From JBQTII01 sp052387905 (lineage in GTDB: Bacteria; Actinomycetota; Actinomycetes; Sporichthyales; Sporichthyaceae): 64,000 bases of DNA. The DNA is taken from the NCBI GenBank assembly GCA_052387905.1, contig JBQTIR010000025.1:1-64000 (forward strand), written 5' to 3'. A model generated the notes under the pieces. It ran no database searches. It saw only the letters and a program-made list of their open reading frames with translations, and was not told the origin of the DNA. Both the position numbers and the translations under genes were made by a program. Shown piece by piece: positions 43,369-51,967 of the stretch (positions within the stretch are counted from its first letter, which is position 1; each line of letters begins with the position of its first letter).

Positions 43369-44145
43369 TTGAGTAGCCCGAGCACCGCGCAGAAGGCCAG
43401 CACCCTGCAGGGGCTGCACACCGCTCCCGAACTGCTCGTCGTCGTCAACGTCTGGGATGTGATCGGGGCCACCGTGATCGCCGATCTGCCCGGCACGACC
43501 GCGCTCGCGACGGCGTCGCACTCGATCGCGGCCTCGGCCGGTTACGCGGACGGGGAGAACATCCCGGTCGCCGAGATGCTCACCGTCGTGGGACGGATCG
43601 CCGCCGCGGTCGACATCCCGGTCAGCGCCGACCTCGAAGCGGGCTACGGCAACGCCGGGGAGACCGTGCGCAAGGCGATCGGCCTCGGCGTCGTCGGCGC
43701 CAACATCGAGGACCAGATGCGCCCGCTGGCGGACGCGGTCGCCGCGGTCGAGGCCGTCATGAAGGTCGCCGCCGCCGAAGGTGTGGAGTTCGTGCTCAAT
43801 GCCCGCACCGACGCAGTCCTCAAGGCGGGAGACCGGCCGCGTGGCGACGCCATCGCCGAGGCGATCGCCCGGGGCAAGGCGTTCGTCGAGGCCGGCGCCC
43901 CAGTGGTCTTCGTCCCAGGCAAGTTCGACTCCGATGAGGTCGCCGCGCTCGTGGCGGGCATCGGTCCGGTGTCGTTGATCGCGGTGCCCGGCAGCATCTC
44001 GCTGGCCCAGATGCAGGAGCTCGGCGTGCAGCGCGTGTCGGTGGGGCCGTGGTCCCAGCGGGTCGCCCTAACTGCCCTCGCGGACCTCGGCACCGCCCTG
44101 CTTTCCGGCGGCGCGCTACCCGAAGGCACGCGGCCGTTGAACTGA
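43369..44145 (+). CDS. Isocitrate lyase/PEP mutase-superfamily protein
   Basis: A 258-residue member of the ICL/PEPM TIM-barrel superfamily. The metal-binding SADLEAGYGNA and the NARTDAVLK strand are diagnostic, and NVWDVIGATVIADLPG marks the first strand. The length fits the small carboxyvinyl-phosphonate mutase/oxaloacetate hydrolase-like group; the lyase catalytic KKCGH-type loop is not present, so 2-methylisocitrate lyase is less likely. The start is a TTG at 43369, set by GAGGAG 8 nt upstream. It converges on the trans-sulfuration gene with a 13-bp gap. Confidence 0.75.
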   Translation: MSSPSTAQKASTLQGLHTAPELLVVVNVWDVIGATVIADLPGTTALATASHSIAASAGYADGENIPVAEMLTVVGRIAAAVDIPVSADLEAGYGNAGETVRKAIGLGVVGANIEDQMRPLADAVAAVEAVMKVAAAEGVEFVLNARTDAVLKAGDRPRGDAIAEAIARGKAFVEAGAPVVFVPGKFDSDEVAALVAGIGPVSLIAVPGSISLAQMQELGVQRVSVGPWSQRVALTALADLGTALLSGGALPEGTRPLN

Positions 44146-44158
44146 GCCCCCCGCGGCA

Positions 44159-45271
44159 CTACAGGGTTCCCAGTGCCTGCTCCAGGTCGGCCCAGAGGTC
44201 GTCGACTCCCTCGATGCCCACCGACATTCGCACCAGACCCTCGGGCACGGTGACGGACTCCCCGGGCCAACGGCGCCGGCGCTCCATGGTGGACTCCACG
44301 CCGCCGAGACTGGTCGCGGTGACCCACAGCGAGGTCGCGGCGCAGAACGCGTCCGCGGTGGCGGCATCGGAGAACTCGACGGAGATCATCGCGCCGAACC
44401 CGCGCATCTGGGCCGCCGCGCGGGCGTGTCCCGGGTCGGTCGGCAGGCCGGGGTAGCGCACCCGCCGGCACGCCGGATGCGTAGCAAGCTTCGGCGCGAG
44501 CGCGCCCGCGTTTGCCGTCGCCCGTTCCAGCCGCAGGTGCAGGGTGCGCAGGCCGCGCAGCGCCAGCCAGCACTCCAGGGGTCCCGGGATCGCGCCATGC
44601 AGGCGGCGGTAGGCGTCCAGCTGACGCCACGTCGGTTCCTCGCGGCACACCAGTGCCCCCAGCACGGTGTCGGAGTGCCCGGCGATGAACTTCGTCACCG
44701 AGTGCATGACGATATGTGCGCCCAGTTCCAGCGGGCGCTGCCCGAACGGCGTTGCGAAGGTGTTGTCCACGACGACCAGCGCGCCTGCTGCACGTGCCCC
44801 CGCGCAGATCGCGGGGAGGTCGGCCACCTCGAGCGCGGGATTGGTCGGGGACTCCAGCAGCACCAGATCGGCGCCCTGGGCCGCGGCCAGCACGGCGTCG
44901 GTGTCGGCGATGTCGACAAGTCGCCTGGTCAGCCCGTGCCGTTGCTCGGCCTGCGCGAGCTGGCCCAACGTGCCGAGGTAGGCATGTCGGGGCGCCACCA
45001 CGACGCCGTCGGGCGGGATCAGGTGGACCAGCGCGTCCACCGCTGCAAGGCCCGACGCGAACGCGAGCCCGTGCCCGCCCTCCAGCGCCCCGAGGGTCAG
45101 CTCGAAGGCCTGCCACGTCGGGTTGCCGTAGCGCCCGTACTCCAATTCGCCACCGGCGACGAAGGTCGAGGCGAGCACGAGCGGGTGATTCAACGGGGCA
45201 TCAGGAACGTGCGCCGGACGACCGCTGGTGACAGCGACCGTCTCGAGCGACAGCGCGGGCTTGTCGGTCAT
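44159..45271 (-). CDS. Cys/Met-metabolism PLP enzyme (cystathionine synthase/lyase type)
   Basis: A 370-residue fold-type I PLP enzyme of the trans-sulfuration family. Seen are the N-terminal YGRYGNPTWQAFE, FASGLAAVDAL, VLLESPTNPALEVADL, VVVDNTFATPFGQRPLELG and the PLP lysine in HSVTKFIAGHSD. Synthase, gamma-lyase and beta-lyase cannot be separated by eye. The length is slightly short of the usual 380-400. It lies downstream of ndgR on the same strand with a 21-nt gap and may be co-transcribed with it. Confidence 0.85.
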   Translation of the reverse strand: MTDKPALSLETVAVTSGRPAHVPDAPLNHPLVLASTFVAGGELEYGRYGNPTWQAFELTLGALEGGHGLAFASGLAAVDALVHLIPPDGVVVAPRHAYLGTLGQLAQAEQRHGLTRRLVDIADTDAVLAAAQGADLVLLESPTNPALEVADLPAICAGARAAGALVVVDNTFATPFGQRPLELGAHIVMHSVTKFIAGHSDTVLGALVCREEPTWRQLDAYRRLHGAIPGPLECWLALRGLRTLHLRLERATANAGALAPKLATHPACRRVRYPGLPTDPGHARAAAQMRGFGAMISVEFSDAATADAFCAATSLWVTATSLGGVESTMERRRRWPGESVTVPEGLVRMSVGIEGVDDLWADLEQALGTL

Positions 45272-45292
45272 TCGCTCATCCTTGCGTGCTCC

Positions 45293-46150
45293 CTAGCGCA
45301 GCGGACGTCCCGGCGTACCGGGGCGACGGGTACCGGGCCGAACAGGCGGTGGGGGAGTCGGAAGCCGCTCGCTCTCCTCGGTCCCGCCGTTGCGCCGCAG
45401 AGCCTCGGTCAGGCGCTCTGCTGCGGCAACGACAGCCGGGGCGTGCAGGCGGCCGGGGGAACGGCTCAACCGGTCGAGCGGGCCGGACACCGAGACCGCG
45501 GCCACCACGCGGTTGCTGGGCCCGCGCACCGGTGCGGACACCGAGGCGACGCCGGCCTCGCGTTCGGAGACGCTCTGTGCCCAGCCTCGGCGACGGACCG
45601 CGGCCAACGTCGTCGCCTCGAACACTGCGCCCTGAAGTCCGCGATGCAACCGCTCGGGCTCCTCCCACGCCAGCAGCACCTGCGCGGCCGAGCCGGCGGT
45701 CATCGGAAGGGAGCTGCCGACGGGAACCGTGTCGCGCAGGCCGGACAGGCGCTCGGCAGCGGCGACGCAGATCCGCCAGTCGGCTTGGCGGCGGTAGAGC
45801 TGCGCGCTCTCACCGGTGATGTCACGCAAGTGGGTGAGGACTCCGGCGGCGGCAGCGAGCAGGCGGTCCTCACCGGCGGCGGCGGCCAGCTCGGCCAGGC
45901 GCGGGCCGAGGACGAAGCGGCCTGCCAGGTCGCGCGCGACCAGTCGGTGATGCTCGAGTGCGACCGCGAGGCGATGTGCGGTGGGCCTGGCCAGACCGGT
46001 CGCGGTGACCAGAGCGGCGAGGGTCGCAGGGCCGGCTTCCAGGGCGCCGAGAACCAGGGCAGCCTTGTTCAGTACACCCACTCCGCTCTCGCGGTTGGTC
46101 GTCCCGTCCGAGCCCTGGCCGCCGTCCATAGCCGGTGTAGACTTGTCCAT
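45293..46150 (-). CDS. ndgR: IclR-family regulator NdgR/LtbR
   Basis: NdgR (LtbR in corynebacteria) controls leucine and related amino acid genes, including leuCD. The 285-residue protein has the winged HTH at about residues 30-85 (VLNKAALVLGALEAGPATL, TGLARPTAHRLAVALEHHRL) and the effector domain from about 100, with SAQLYRRQADWRICVAAAER and DTVPVGSSLPMTAGSAAQV. It is longer than typical NdgR because of a 30-residue Ser/Gly-rich head and a 35-residue Pro/Arg-rich tail (TPPPPVRPGTRRPGTPG). It is divergent from leuC. ATG at 46150 follows CAGTAT by 6 nt. Confidence 0.88.
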   Translation of the reverse strand: MDKSTPAMDGGQGSDGTTNRESGVGVLNKAALVLGALEAGPATLAALVTATGLARPTAHRLAVALEHHRLVARDLAGRFVLGPRLAELAAAAGEDRLLAAAAGVLTHLRDITGESAQLYRRQADWRICVAAAERLSGLRDTVPVGSSLPMTAGSAAQVLLAWEEPERLHRGLQGAVFEATTLAAVRRRGWAQSVSEREAGVASVSAPVRGPSNRVVAAVSVSGPLDRLSRSPGRLHAPAVVAAAERLTEALRRNGGTEESERLPTPPPPVRPGTRRPGTPGRPLR

Positions 46151-46156
46151 GGATTG

Positions 46157-46185
46157 ATACTGCCGTCTCGCGATCCGAGACACAA
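46157..46185. promoter_or_regulatory. ndgR promoter with palindromic operator
   Basis: On the minus strand TTGTGT (complement of 46180-46185), a 17-bp spacer, CAGTAT (complement of 46157-46162) and 6 nt to the ndgR ATG. The palindrome GTCTCG-CGATC-CGAGAC (46165-46181) fills the spacer. It is placed to repress ndgR itself and lies 60 bp before leuC, so it is a good candidate NdgR site. The leuC -10 is not evident. Confidence 0.55.
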
Positions 46186-46241
46186 GGGGAGATCCGCAGT
46201 CCGCCGCCCGCGGGCTGGACATCAGGATTCGAGGAGAGGCC

Positions 46242-47651
46242 ATGGGCCGCACACTTGCCGAGAAGATCTGGGACGCGCACATCGTGCGTGCTGCCGAAGG
46301 TGAGCCAGACCTGCTCTACATCGACCTACACCTCGTGCACGAGGTCACCAGCCCACAAGCCTTCGAGGGCCTGCGCGCGGCGGGCCGTCCGGTGCGCCGA
46401 CCCGACCTGACCCTGGCCACCGAGGACCACAACACCCCGACTCTGGACATTGACAAGCCGATCGCGGATCCGGTCTCGCGCGCGCAGATCGAGGCCCTGC
46501 GCAAGAACTGCGCGGAGTTCGGCGTGCGACTGCATTCCCTCGGTGACGTGGACCAGGGCATCGTGCACGTCGTCGGTCCGCAGCTGGGCATCACGCAGCC
46601 CGGCATGACGATCGTCTGCGGGGACAGTCACACCTCGACCCACGGTGCGTTCGGAGCACTCGCCTTCGGCATCGGCACCAGCGAGGTCGAGCACGTCCTC
46701 GCCACCCAGACCCTGCCGCTGGCGCCATTCAAGACGATGGCGATCAACGTCGAGGGTGAACTCGCCATCGGCGTCACGGCGAAGGACATCATCCTGGCGG
46801 TCATCGCCAAGATCGGTACCGGCGGCGGCCAGGGCTACGTGCTGGAGTACCGCGGCTCCGCAATCCGTGCGCTGTCGATGGAAGGCCGGTTGACGGTCTG
46901 CAACATGTCGATCGAAGCCGGTGCCCGCGCAGGACTCGTCGCACCCGACTCCACGACGTTCGCCTACATCAAAGGTCGCCCGCACGCTCCTGCCGAGGGG
47001 GCGGCCTGGGACGAGGCCGTGGCGGCGTGGAGCGAGCTCTACACCGATGCCGATGCGAGCTTCGACGTCGTGGTCGACATCGACGCCGCGGCGTTGACCC
47101 CCTTCGTCACCTGGGGCACCAACCCGGGGCAGGGTGCACCGCTGGCGGCCAGCGTGCCGGATCCCGCGACGATGTCCGACGAGAGTGAGCGCACCGCCGC
47201 CGAGCGTGCGCTGGAGTACATGGGGCTGACGGCGGGTCAGCCGTTGCGCGACATCAAGGTCGACACCGTCTTCCTCGGCTCGTGCACCAACGGGCGTATC
47301 GAGGACCTGCGCGCGGCGGCGGACGTCATCAAGGGCCGCCGGGTCGCTGAGGGTGTCCGCATGCTCGTCGTCCCCGGCTCGGCTCGCGTGCGCCTGCAGG
47401 CCGAACTGGAAGGCCTGGACAAAGTCTTCATCTCCGCCGGTGCGGAATGGCGCTTCGCCGGCTGCTCGATGTGCCTGGGAATGAACCCCGACACGTTGGC
47501 TCCCGGGGAACGCAGCGCCTCGACGTCGAACCGCAACTTCGAGGGCCGGCAGGGCAAGGGTGGTCGCACGCATCTGGTCTCGCCGTTGGTCGCCGCCGCC
47601 ACCGCGGTCACCGGCCACCTGTCCGCCCCTGCCGACCTCGCGACGAACTGA
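46242..47651 (+). CDS. leuC: 3-isopropylmalate dehydratase large subunit
   Basis: LeuC (469 residues) with LeuD isomerises 2- to 3-isopropylmalate in leucine synthesis. The 4Fe-4S ligands are the cysteine in VFLGSCTNGRIEDLR and the pair in FAGCSMCLGMNPD. The aconitase-family N-terminal signature is LVHEVTSPQAFEGLR and GDSHTSTHGAFGALAFGIG. ATG at 46242 follows GAGGAGAGG. leuD follows after 9 nt. The divergent NdgR is its expected regulator. Confidence 0.96.
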   Translation: MGRTLAEKIWDAHIVRAAEGEPDLLYIDLHLVHEVTSPQAFEGLRAAGRPVRRPDLTLATEDHNTPTLDIDKPIADPVSRAQIEALRKNCAEFGVRLHSLGDVDQGIVHVVGPQLGITQPGMTIVCGDSHTSTHGAFGALAFGIGTSEVEHVLATQTLPLAPFKTMAINVEGELAIGVTAKDIILAVIAKIGTGGGQGYVLEYRGSAIRALSMEGRLTVCNMSIEAGARAGLVAPDSTTFAYIKGRPHAPAEGAAWDEAVAAWSELYTDADASFDVVVDIDAAALTPFVTWGTNPGQGAPLAASVPDPATMSDESERTAAERALEYMGLTAGQPLRDIKVDTVFLGSCTNGRIEDLRAAADVIKGRRVAEGVRMLVVPGSARVRLQAELEGLDKVFISAGAEWRFAGCSMCLGMNPDTLAPGERSASTSNRNFEGRQGKGGRTHLVSPLVAAATAVTGHLSAPADLATN

Positions 47652-47660
47652 GGAGTCGAG

Positions 47661-48266
47661 ATGGAAGCCTTCACCACGCACACCGGTCGGATGGTTCCGC
47701 TGCGTCGCAGCAACGTCGACACCGACCAGATCATCCCCGCGGAGTACCTCAAGCGGATCACCCGCGACGGTTTCGAGGACGGGTTGTTCGCCGCGTGGCG
47801 CAACGACCCCGCGTTCGTTCTCAACGACCCGGCCCGCGCCGGTGCGACGGTGCTCGTTGCCGGTCCGGACTTCGGCACCGGATCCTCCCGCGAACATGCG
47901 GTCTGGGCGCTGCAGAACTACGGCTTCCGGGTCGTGATCTCCCCGCGCTTCGCCGACATCTTCCGGGGTAACTCCGGGAAGGGCGGCTTGCTCACCGTTC
48001 CCGTCGCCCAAGACGTCGTGGACGCGTTGTGGGTGGCCTGCGAGAACGATCCCGCGATCGAGATCACCGTCGATCTGGTGGCCCGGACACTGCAGTGCGG
48101 GAGCATCGAGACCACCTTCGACATCGATGACTACACCCGTTGGCGCCTGCTCGAGGGCCTCGACGACATCGGTTTGACACTGCGCCATGCGGATGACATC
48201 GCCACATTCGAGTCACGTCGATCGGTGCGCCTTCCGAGGACGCTTCCGGTGCCCGCGGCGCACTGA
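47661..48266 (+). CDS. leuD: 3-isopropylmalate dehydratase small subunit
   Basis: LeuD (201 residues) is the swivelling domain partner of LeuC. Family motifs are RSNVDTDQIIPAEYLKR, GPDFGTGSSREHAVWAL and the FRGNSGKGGLLTVPV block. The ATG follows GAGGAG. The C-terminal 15 residues (SRRSVRLPRTLPVPAAH) are a variable tail. A strong hairpin ends the leuCD operon 26 nt downstream. Confidence 0.96.
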   Translation: MEAFTTHTGRMVPLRRSNVDTDQIIPAEYLKRITRDGFEDGLFAAWRNDPAFVLNDPARAGATVLVAGPDFGTGSSREHAVWALQNYGFRVVISPRFADIFRGNSGKGGLLTVPVAQDVVDALWVACENDPAIEITVDLVARTLQCGSIETTFDIDDYTRWRLLEGLDDIGLTLRHADDIATFESRRSVRLPRTLPVPAAH

Positions 48267-48291
48267 CGGCGGCGTCCCGAGCATGGCGTTG

Positions 48292-48334
48292 ACGGCGCGT
48301 GTTTCCCTTGATGGCAAAGGGAATCACGCGCCGT
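48292..48334 (+). terminator. leuCD terminator hairpin
   Basis: ACGGCGCGTG (48292-48301) pairs with CACGCGCCGT (48325-48334), and inside, after a T-T mismatch, TTCCCTT (48303-48309) pairs with AAGGGAA (48317-48323). The 17-bp total stem has no T-run. The remainder of 48335-48529 is the hupB promoter region; no clear -35/-10 pair could be assigned. Confidence 0.75.
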
Positions 48335-48529
48335 TGTGGTAGGCGCCGCGTCGACGCGGCAGAGCACCGCGCCAAGGCGTGTGGGCGCCGGAATCTGTTG
48401 GGTGCGCGCTATATCGCAGCGCGACACAACATGCGTTCAACGGCGCGGTGATTGTTTCCGCACTCTTATGCACCTAACTTTTCGAACAGCCGGGCCTATA
48501 CGAAGCCCGTATGGCGTCGGAGGGACGCA

Positions 48530-49258
48530 ATGAACAAGACACAGCTGATCGACGAGCTCGCTACCCGGTTCGACGGGAACAAGAAGGCGGCAGCCGCAGC
48601 TCTCGACGCCGTCGTCGACACCATCACCCGCGCAGTTGCCAAGGGGGAGAAGGTCGGCATCACCGGTTTCGGTGTGTTCGAGAAGGTCGAGCGACCCGCT
48701 CGCATTGCTCGGAACCCCATGACGGGCGCTCAGGTCAAGGTCAAGAAGACCTCGGTCCCGCGCTTCAAGGCCGGTACGGCGTTCAAGGAGGTTGTCAGCG
48801 GGGCCAAGAAGCTTCCCCGTCAGGCTGCCTCAGCGGTGACTTCGGCTCCGGCCGCGGCTCGCGTCACGGCAGCTGCTGCCGCGGCCGGCCGCACGGTGGT
48901 CAAGGCAGCGGCCAAGAAGGCCCCCGCCAAGACCACCAAGGCGGTGGCCAAGAAGGCGGTTGCGAAGAAGGCTCCGGTCAAGAAGGCGGTGGCTAAGAAG
49001 GCTCCGGCCACGAAGGCCGTGGCTAAGAAGGCTCCCGCGAAGAAGGCGGTTGCCAAGAAGGTCGTCGCTAAGAAGGCTCCCGCGAAGAAGGCGGTTGCTA
49101 AGAAGGCTCCGGTCAAGAAGGCCGTGGCCAAGAAGGCTCCCGCGAAGAAGGCGGTTGCCAAGAAGGCTCCGGTCAAGAAGGCTGTTGCCAAGAAGGCCCC
49201 AGCCCGTAAGGCCGTTGCCAAGAAGGCTCCGGTCAAGAAGGTCGCGGCCGCCAAGTAG
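48530..49258 (+). CDS. hupB: Nucleoid protein HupB with Lys/Ala-rich tail
   Basis: HupB compacts the nucleoid. Residues 1-90 are an HU fold (MNKTQLIDELATRFDGNKK, GITGFGVFEKVERPARIARN, VPRFKAGTAFKEVV). Residues about 100-242 are a histone H1-like tail built of PAKKA and VAKKA units repeated about every 10 residues, as in mycobacterial HupB and streptomycete HupS. The 242-residue length is near the mycobacterial form. ATG at 48530 follows GGAGGG. Hairpins on both sides make it a single-gene unit. Confidence 0.95.
   Translation: MNKTQLIDELATRFDGNKKAAAAALDAVVDTITRAVAKGEKVGITGFGVFEKVERPARIARNPMTGAQVKVKKTSVPRFKAGTAFKEVVSGAKKLPRQAASAVTSAPAAARVTAAAAAAGRTVVKAAAKKAPAKTTKAVAKKAVAKKAPVKKAVAKKAPATKAVAKKAPAKKAVAKKVVAKKAPAKKAVAKKAPVKKAVAKKAPAKKAVAKKAPVKKAVAKKAPARKAVAKKAPVKKVAAAK
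48900..49250 (+). repeat. Tandem 30-bp-type repeats coding the HupB tail
   Basis: Blocks such as AAGAAGGCTCCCGCGAAG and AAGGCGGTTGCCAAG recur about every 30 bp with few changes, mostly third-position. The array is prone to slippage, so tail length may vary between strains. Confidence 0.8.
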
Positions 49259-49275
49259 GTCGCACCGAACGCGTG

Positions 49276-49307
49276 ACGGCGTCGCCCGCATCTGCGGGCG
49301 GCGCCGT
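49276..49307. terminator. Hairpin between hupB and cofC
   Basis: ACGGCG (49276-49281) with CGCCGT (49302-49307) and, inside a two-base internal loop, GCCCGC (49284-49289) with GCGGGC (49294-49299). It lies between convergent genes and can serve both. Confidence 0.65.
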
Positions 49308-49314
49308 TCGTCGT

Positions 49315-49998
49315 TCAGGACCGCAGGTGTACGCGCACGGTGTCCGGGAGCGAGGCGTGGGCCCGCGCGGTATGGGTACCGACACCCATGGCGAGGGCTG
49401 CGGCGAAGTCCGCGGCAGTGTCGACATCGCGCCGGATCGAGGAGACGGCGCCGTCGTCGAGCACGCGTGCCCCATAGGCCGCGTGGGCGGCCAGTGAGAG
49501 CGCGCCAAAGGCCGGGGTGAAGGCGATGCCCGGGGGAGCCAGATACAGCGTGCTGCCGGTCCCTGCCGCGTCCGGGACGACGACCGGTCCCTCCCGTGCC
49601 GCGTCCAAGGCGTACGCGAGGTCGACGGGGCGCAAAGCCGGGAGGTCGGCAGACAACGCGCCAATGCCGTGGCCGATACCTGCGGCGCTCGCACCGTGTG
49701 CGAGTGCCGGGTTCAGACCGGCGTCAGGGAGATCGGGCACGACGACCGCCCCGAGCCCGCCGAGCAGTTCGGCCGCGCGTGCGTCGTCGGTGACCACCAC
49801 GACGCGAACGTTCGGCACCGCGCAGGCGGCTACGACGGTGTCCGCGGCGAACGCGAGGGCCAGAGCCGGGCGGTGCGCGCCGGCGACCTCTGCCAGTCGG
49901 GATTTCGCCAGCTCCAGGCGCTTGACCGGTACGACCAGCGTCCACCCCAGGTGATTCGTTGTGCCCGCTCCGGTGGGGACTGCGAAAGAATCGGACAT
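49315..49998 (-). CDS. cofC: 2-phospholactate/PEP guanylyltransferase CofC (FbiD)
   Basis: CofC/FbiD activates phosphoenolpyruvate or 2-phospholactate with GTP in coenzyme F420 synthesis. The 227-residue protein has the nucleotidyltransferase N-terminus WTLVVPVKRLELAKSRLAE, VRVVVVTDDARAAELL, and the metal-binding GALSADLPALRPVDLAYAL, then a GTGSTLYLAPPG substrate loop. ATG at 49998 follows CAGGAT by 7 nt; two in-frame GTG codons precede it. It occupies the Rv2983 position near hupB and ddl. It implies that the organism makes F420. Confidence 0.9.
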   Translation of the reverse strand: MSDSFAVPTGAGTTNHLGWTLVVPVKRLELAKSRLAEVAGAHRPALALAFAADTVVAACAVPNVRVVVVTDDARAAELLGGLGAVVVPDLPDAGLNPALAHGASAAGIGHGIGALSADLPALRPVDLAYALDAAREGPVVVPDAAGTGSTLYLAPPGIAFTPAFGALSLAAHAAYGARVLDDGAVSSIRRDVDTAADFAAALAMGVGTHTARAHASLPDTVRVHLRS

Positions 49999-50043
49999 CA
50001 CCACGATCCTGTCAGGGGAAGACCACGCGGGAGGAAGGCGGCC

Positions 50044-50778
50044 ATGGCGGAGCAGAAGCAGGCCTGGTTCCGGGTGGTGGAGACCGTCGTCGGGCCGGTG
50101 GTGCGGCTGACAACCCGCCGAACGTGGTCGGGTCGGGAGCACATTCCGCAGACCGGTGGCGTGGTGATCGCGGCCAATCACCTGTCCAAGATTGATCCGA
50201 TGACATTCGGATACTTCCTGTGCAGCACGGGCCGGGTACCTCGATTTCTCGCCAAGGCCGAGTTGTTCTCCCATCGAATTCTCGGCCGAGTCTTCGTCGG
50301 GAGCCAGATGATTCCGGTGCAACGCGGCAGCGCCGGAGCCGCGAAGTCCGTGGAGGCCTCCTGCATCGCGGTGCGCGAGGGCGCATGCGTCGTCGTGTAC
50401 CCGGAAGCGACCATCACCCGAGACCCGGCCCTGTGGCCGATGGTCGGCAAGACCGGCGCCGCGCGCATCGCCCTGCGTACCGGTGCACCGGTGATCCCGG
50501 CCGCGCACTGGGGCGAGCAACACATCCTCGCGCCGTACGCGCGCAAGCCGTCGTTGTGGCCGCGCCGCCTCGTTCAGGTCCGGGCGGGCCCGGCGGTCGA
50601 CCTCGATGATCTGCGCGGTCGCCCCGAGACGCCCGAGCTCGTGGCGGAGGCGACCGAGCGCATCATGGCCGCCATCACCGCCGAGCTCGAGATCATCCGC
50701 GCCGAACGTGCCCCGGCGACGCGCTTCGATCCGCGCGCGGCCGGTCTGCCGGAGTACGGACGCCCCGACCAGCTCTAG
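50044..50778 (+). CDS. 1-acylglycerol-3-phosphate O-acyltransferase (PlsC family)
   Basis: A 244-residue membrane-associated acyltransferase that would add the second acyl chain to phosphatidic acid. The HX4D motif is NHLSKIDPMTF, block II is FLAKAELFSHRILG, block III is VVYPEATITRD and block IV GAPVIPAAHWG. The N-terminal helix (WFRVVETVVGPVVRL) could dip into the membrane. The ATG follows GGAGGAAGG. It is divergent from cofC with a 45-bp gap. Confidence 0.88.
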   Translation: MAEQKQAWFRVVETVVGPVVRLTTRRTWSGREHIPQTGGVVIAANHLSKIDPMTFGYFLCSTGRVPRFLAKAELFSHRILGRVFVGSQMIPVQRGSAGAAKSVEASCIAVREGACVVVYPEATITRDPALWPMVGKTGAARIALRTGAPVIPAAHWGEQHILAPYARKPSLWPRRLVQVRAGPAVDLDDLRGRPETPELVAEATERIMAAITAELEIIRAERAPATRFDPRAAGLPEYGRPDQL

Positions 50779-50837
50779 GGCGCGGGCGAGGTGATTCTCG
50801 CGATCCGGTGGCCGCCCGAGCGGTACCGTCGTTGCTC

Positions 50838-51965
50838 ATGCGGACCCAGCGCAGGCCTCGCGTCGCGGTTGTCTTCGGCGGCAGATCCTCCGAGCACTCC
50901 GTCTCGTGCGTGTCCGCAGGCAGCGTCCTGCGGGCCATCAATCGCGACCTCTACGAAGTCGTGCCGGTCGGTATCTCCACCGAGGGCGCCTGGGTGCTCG
51001 CCGCCGACGACCCGGACCAGTTGGTCATCGCCGGCGGCAAGCTCCCGCAGGTCGACGCGACGCGTCCCGCCGTGGTGCTACCCGGTGACCCGACCGCACG
51101 CGCCCTGACCGTATTCGACGACGGCATCGCGGCCGGCGCACTCGGCGACATCGACGTCGTCTTCCCCGTGTTGCACGGCCCCTACGGCGAGGACGGCACC
51201 ATCCAAGGTCTGCTCGAGCTCGCCGATCTCCCCTACGTCGGCTCCGGCGTCTTCGCCAGCGCGGTCAGCATGGACAAGGCCCACATGAAGGTCGCGCTCG
51301 CGGGTGCTGGGTTGCCGGTGTGTGACTACGTGGTGATCACCTCGCGGCGTTGGCACACCGACCCCGCCGGGGCCCGCGCTCAGGTCGCCCGGCTGGGCTG
51401 GCCGGTCTTCGTCAAGCCGGCCCGGGCCGGGTCGAGTGTGGGCATCACCAAGGTCAAGGGCCCGGCCGATCTCGACGCCGCGATGGAGCTCGCGCAACAG
51501 TGGGATCCGAAGGTCATCGTCGAGGCCACCGTGATGGGCCGCGAGATCGAGTGCGGGGTGCTGGAGGGCGAGCGCGACGCCGCCGGTGTCCAAGGCGGGC
51601 CGCAGGCCAGTGTCACCGCCGAGATTCGGGTGCTGGGTGACCGCGAATTCTACGACTTCGAGGCCAAGTACCTCGACAACTCCACCGAACGCATCGTGCC
51701 CGCCGACGTCTCGCCGCAGGTGGCGGAGCAGGTGCGTGCGCTCTCGATTGAGGCGTTCGAGGTGTTGGGTTGCGAGAGCCTGGCCCGCGCGGATTTCTTC
51801 CTGCGCCCGGACGATTCCGTGGTGCTCAACGAGATCAACACGATGCCGGGCTTCACCCCCGTATCGATGTTCCCGCTCATGTGGGCGGCCTCCGGCGTGG
51901 ACTATCCCACGCTGGTCGACCGCTTGCTACGGACCGCCCTGGCTCGGCCCCGCGGACTGCGCTGA
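50838..51965 (+). CDS. ddl: D-alanine--D-alanine ligase
   Basis: Ddl (375 residues, ATP-grasp) makes the D-Ala-D-Ala dipeptide of peptidoglycan. Motifs are RVAVVFGGRSSEHSVSC at the N-terminus, VFPVLHGPYGEDGTIQG, the grasp loop VKPARAGSSVGITKV and the metal block VVLNEINTMPGFTPVSMFP. ATG at 50838 follows TACCGT by 8 nt without a ribosome site, suggesting a leaderless mRNA; an in-frame ATG at 50808 is less likely. It converges on the DUF3515 gene with a 2-bp gap. Confidence 0.95.
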   Translation: MRTQRRPRVAVVFGGRSSEHSVSCVSAGSVLRAINRDLYEVVPVGISTEGAWVLAADDPDQLVIAGGKLPQVDATRPAVVLPGDPTARALTVFDDGIAAGALGDIDVVFPVLHGPYGEDGTIQGLLELADLPYVGSGVFASAVSMDKAHMKVALAGAGLPVCDYVVITSRRWHTDPAGARAQVARLGWPVFVKPARAGSSVGITKVKGPADLDAAMELAQQWDPKVIVEATVMGREIECGVLEGERDAAGVQGGPQASVTAEIRVLGDREFYDFEAKYLDNSTERIVPADVSPQVAEQVRALSIEAFEVLGCESLARADFFLRPDDSVVLNEINTMPGFTPVSMFPLMWAASGVDYPTLVDRLLRTALARPRGLR

Positions 51966-51967
51966 CG

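Noticed and set aside
48900..49250. CRISPR-like regular repeats.
   Set aside because: The units are contiguous, without spacers, in frame, and encode the Lys/Ala tail of HupB.
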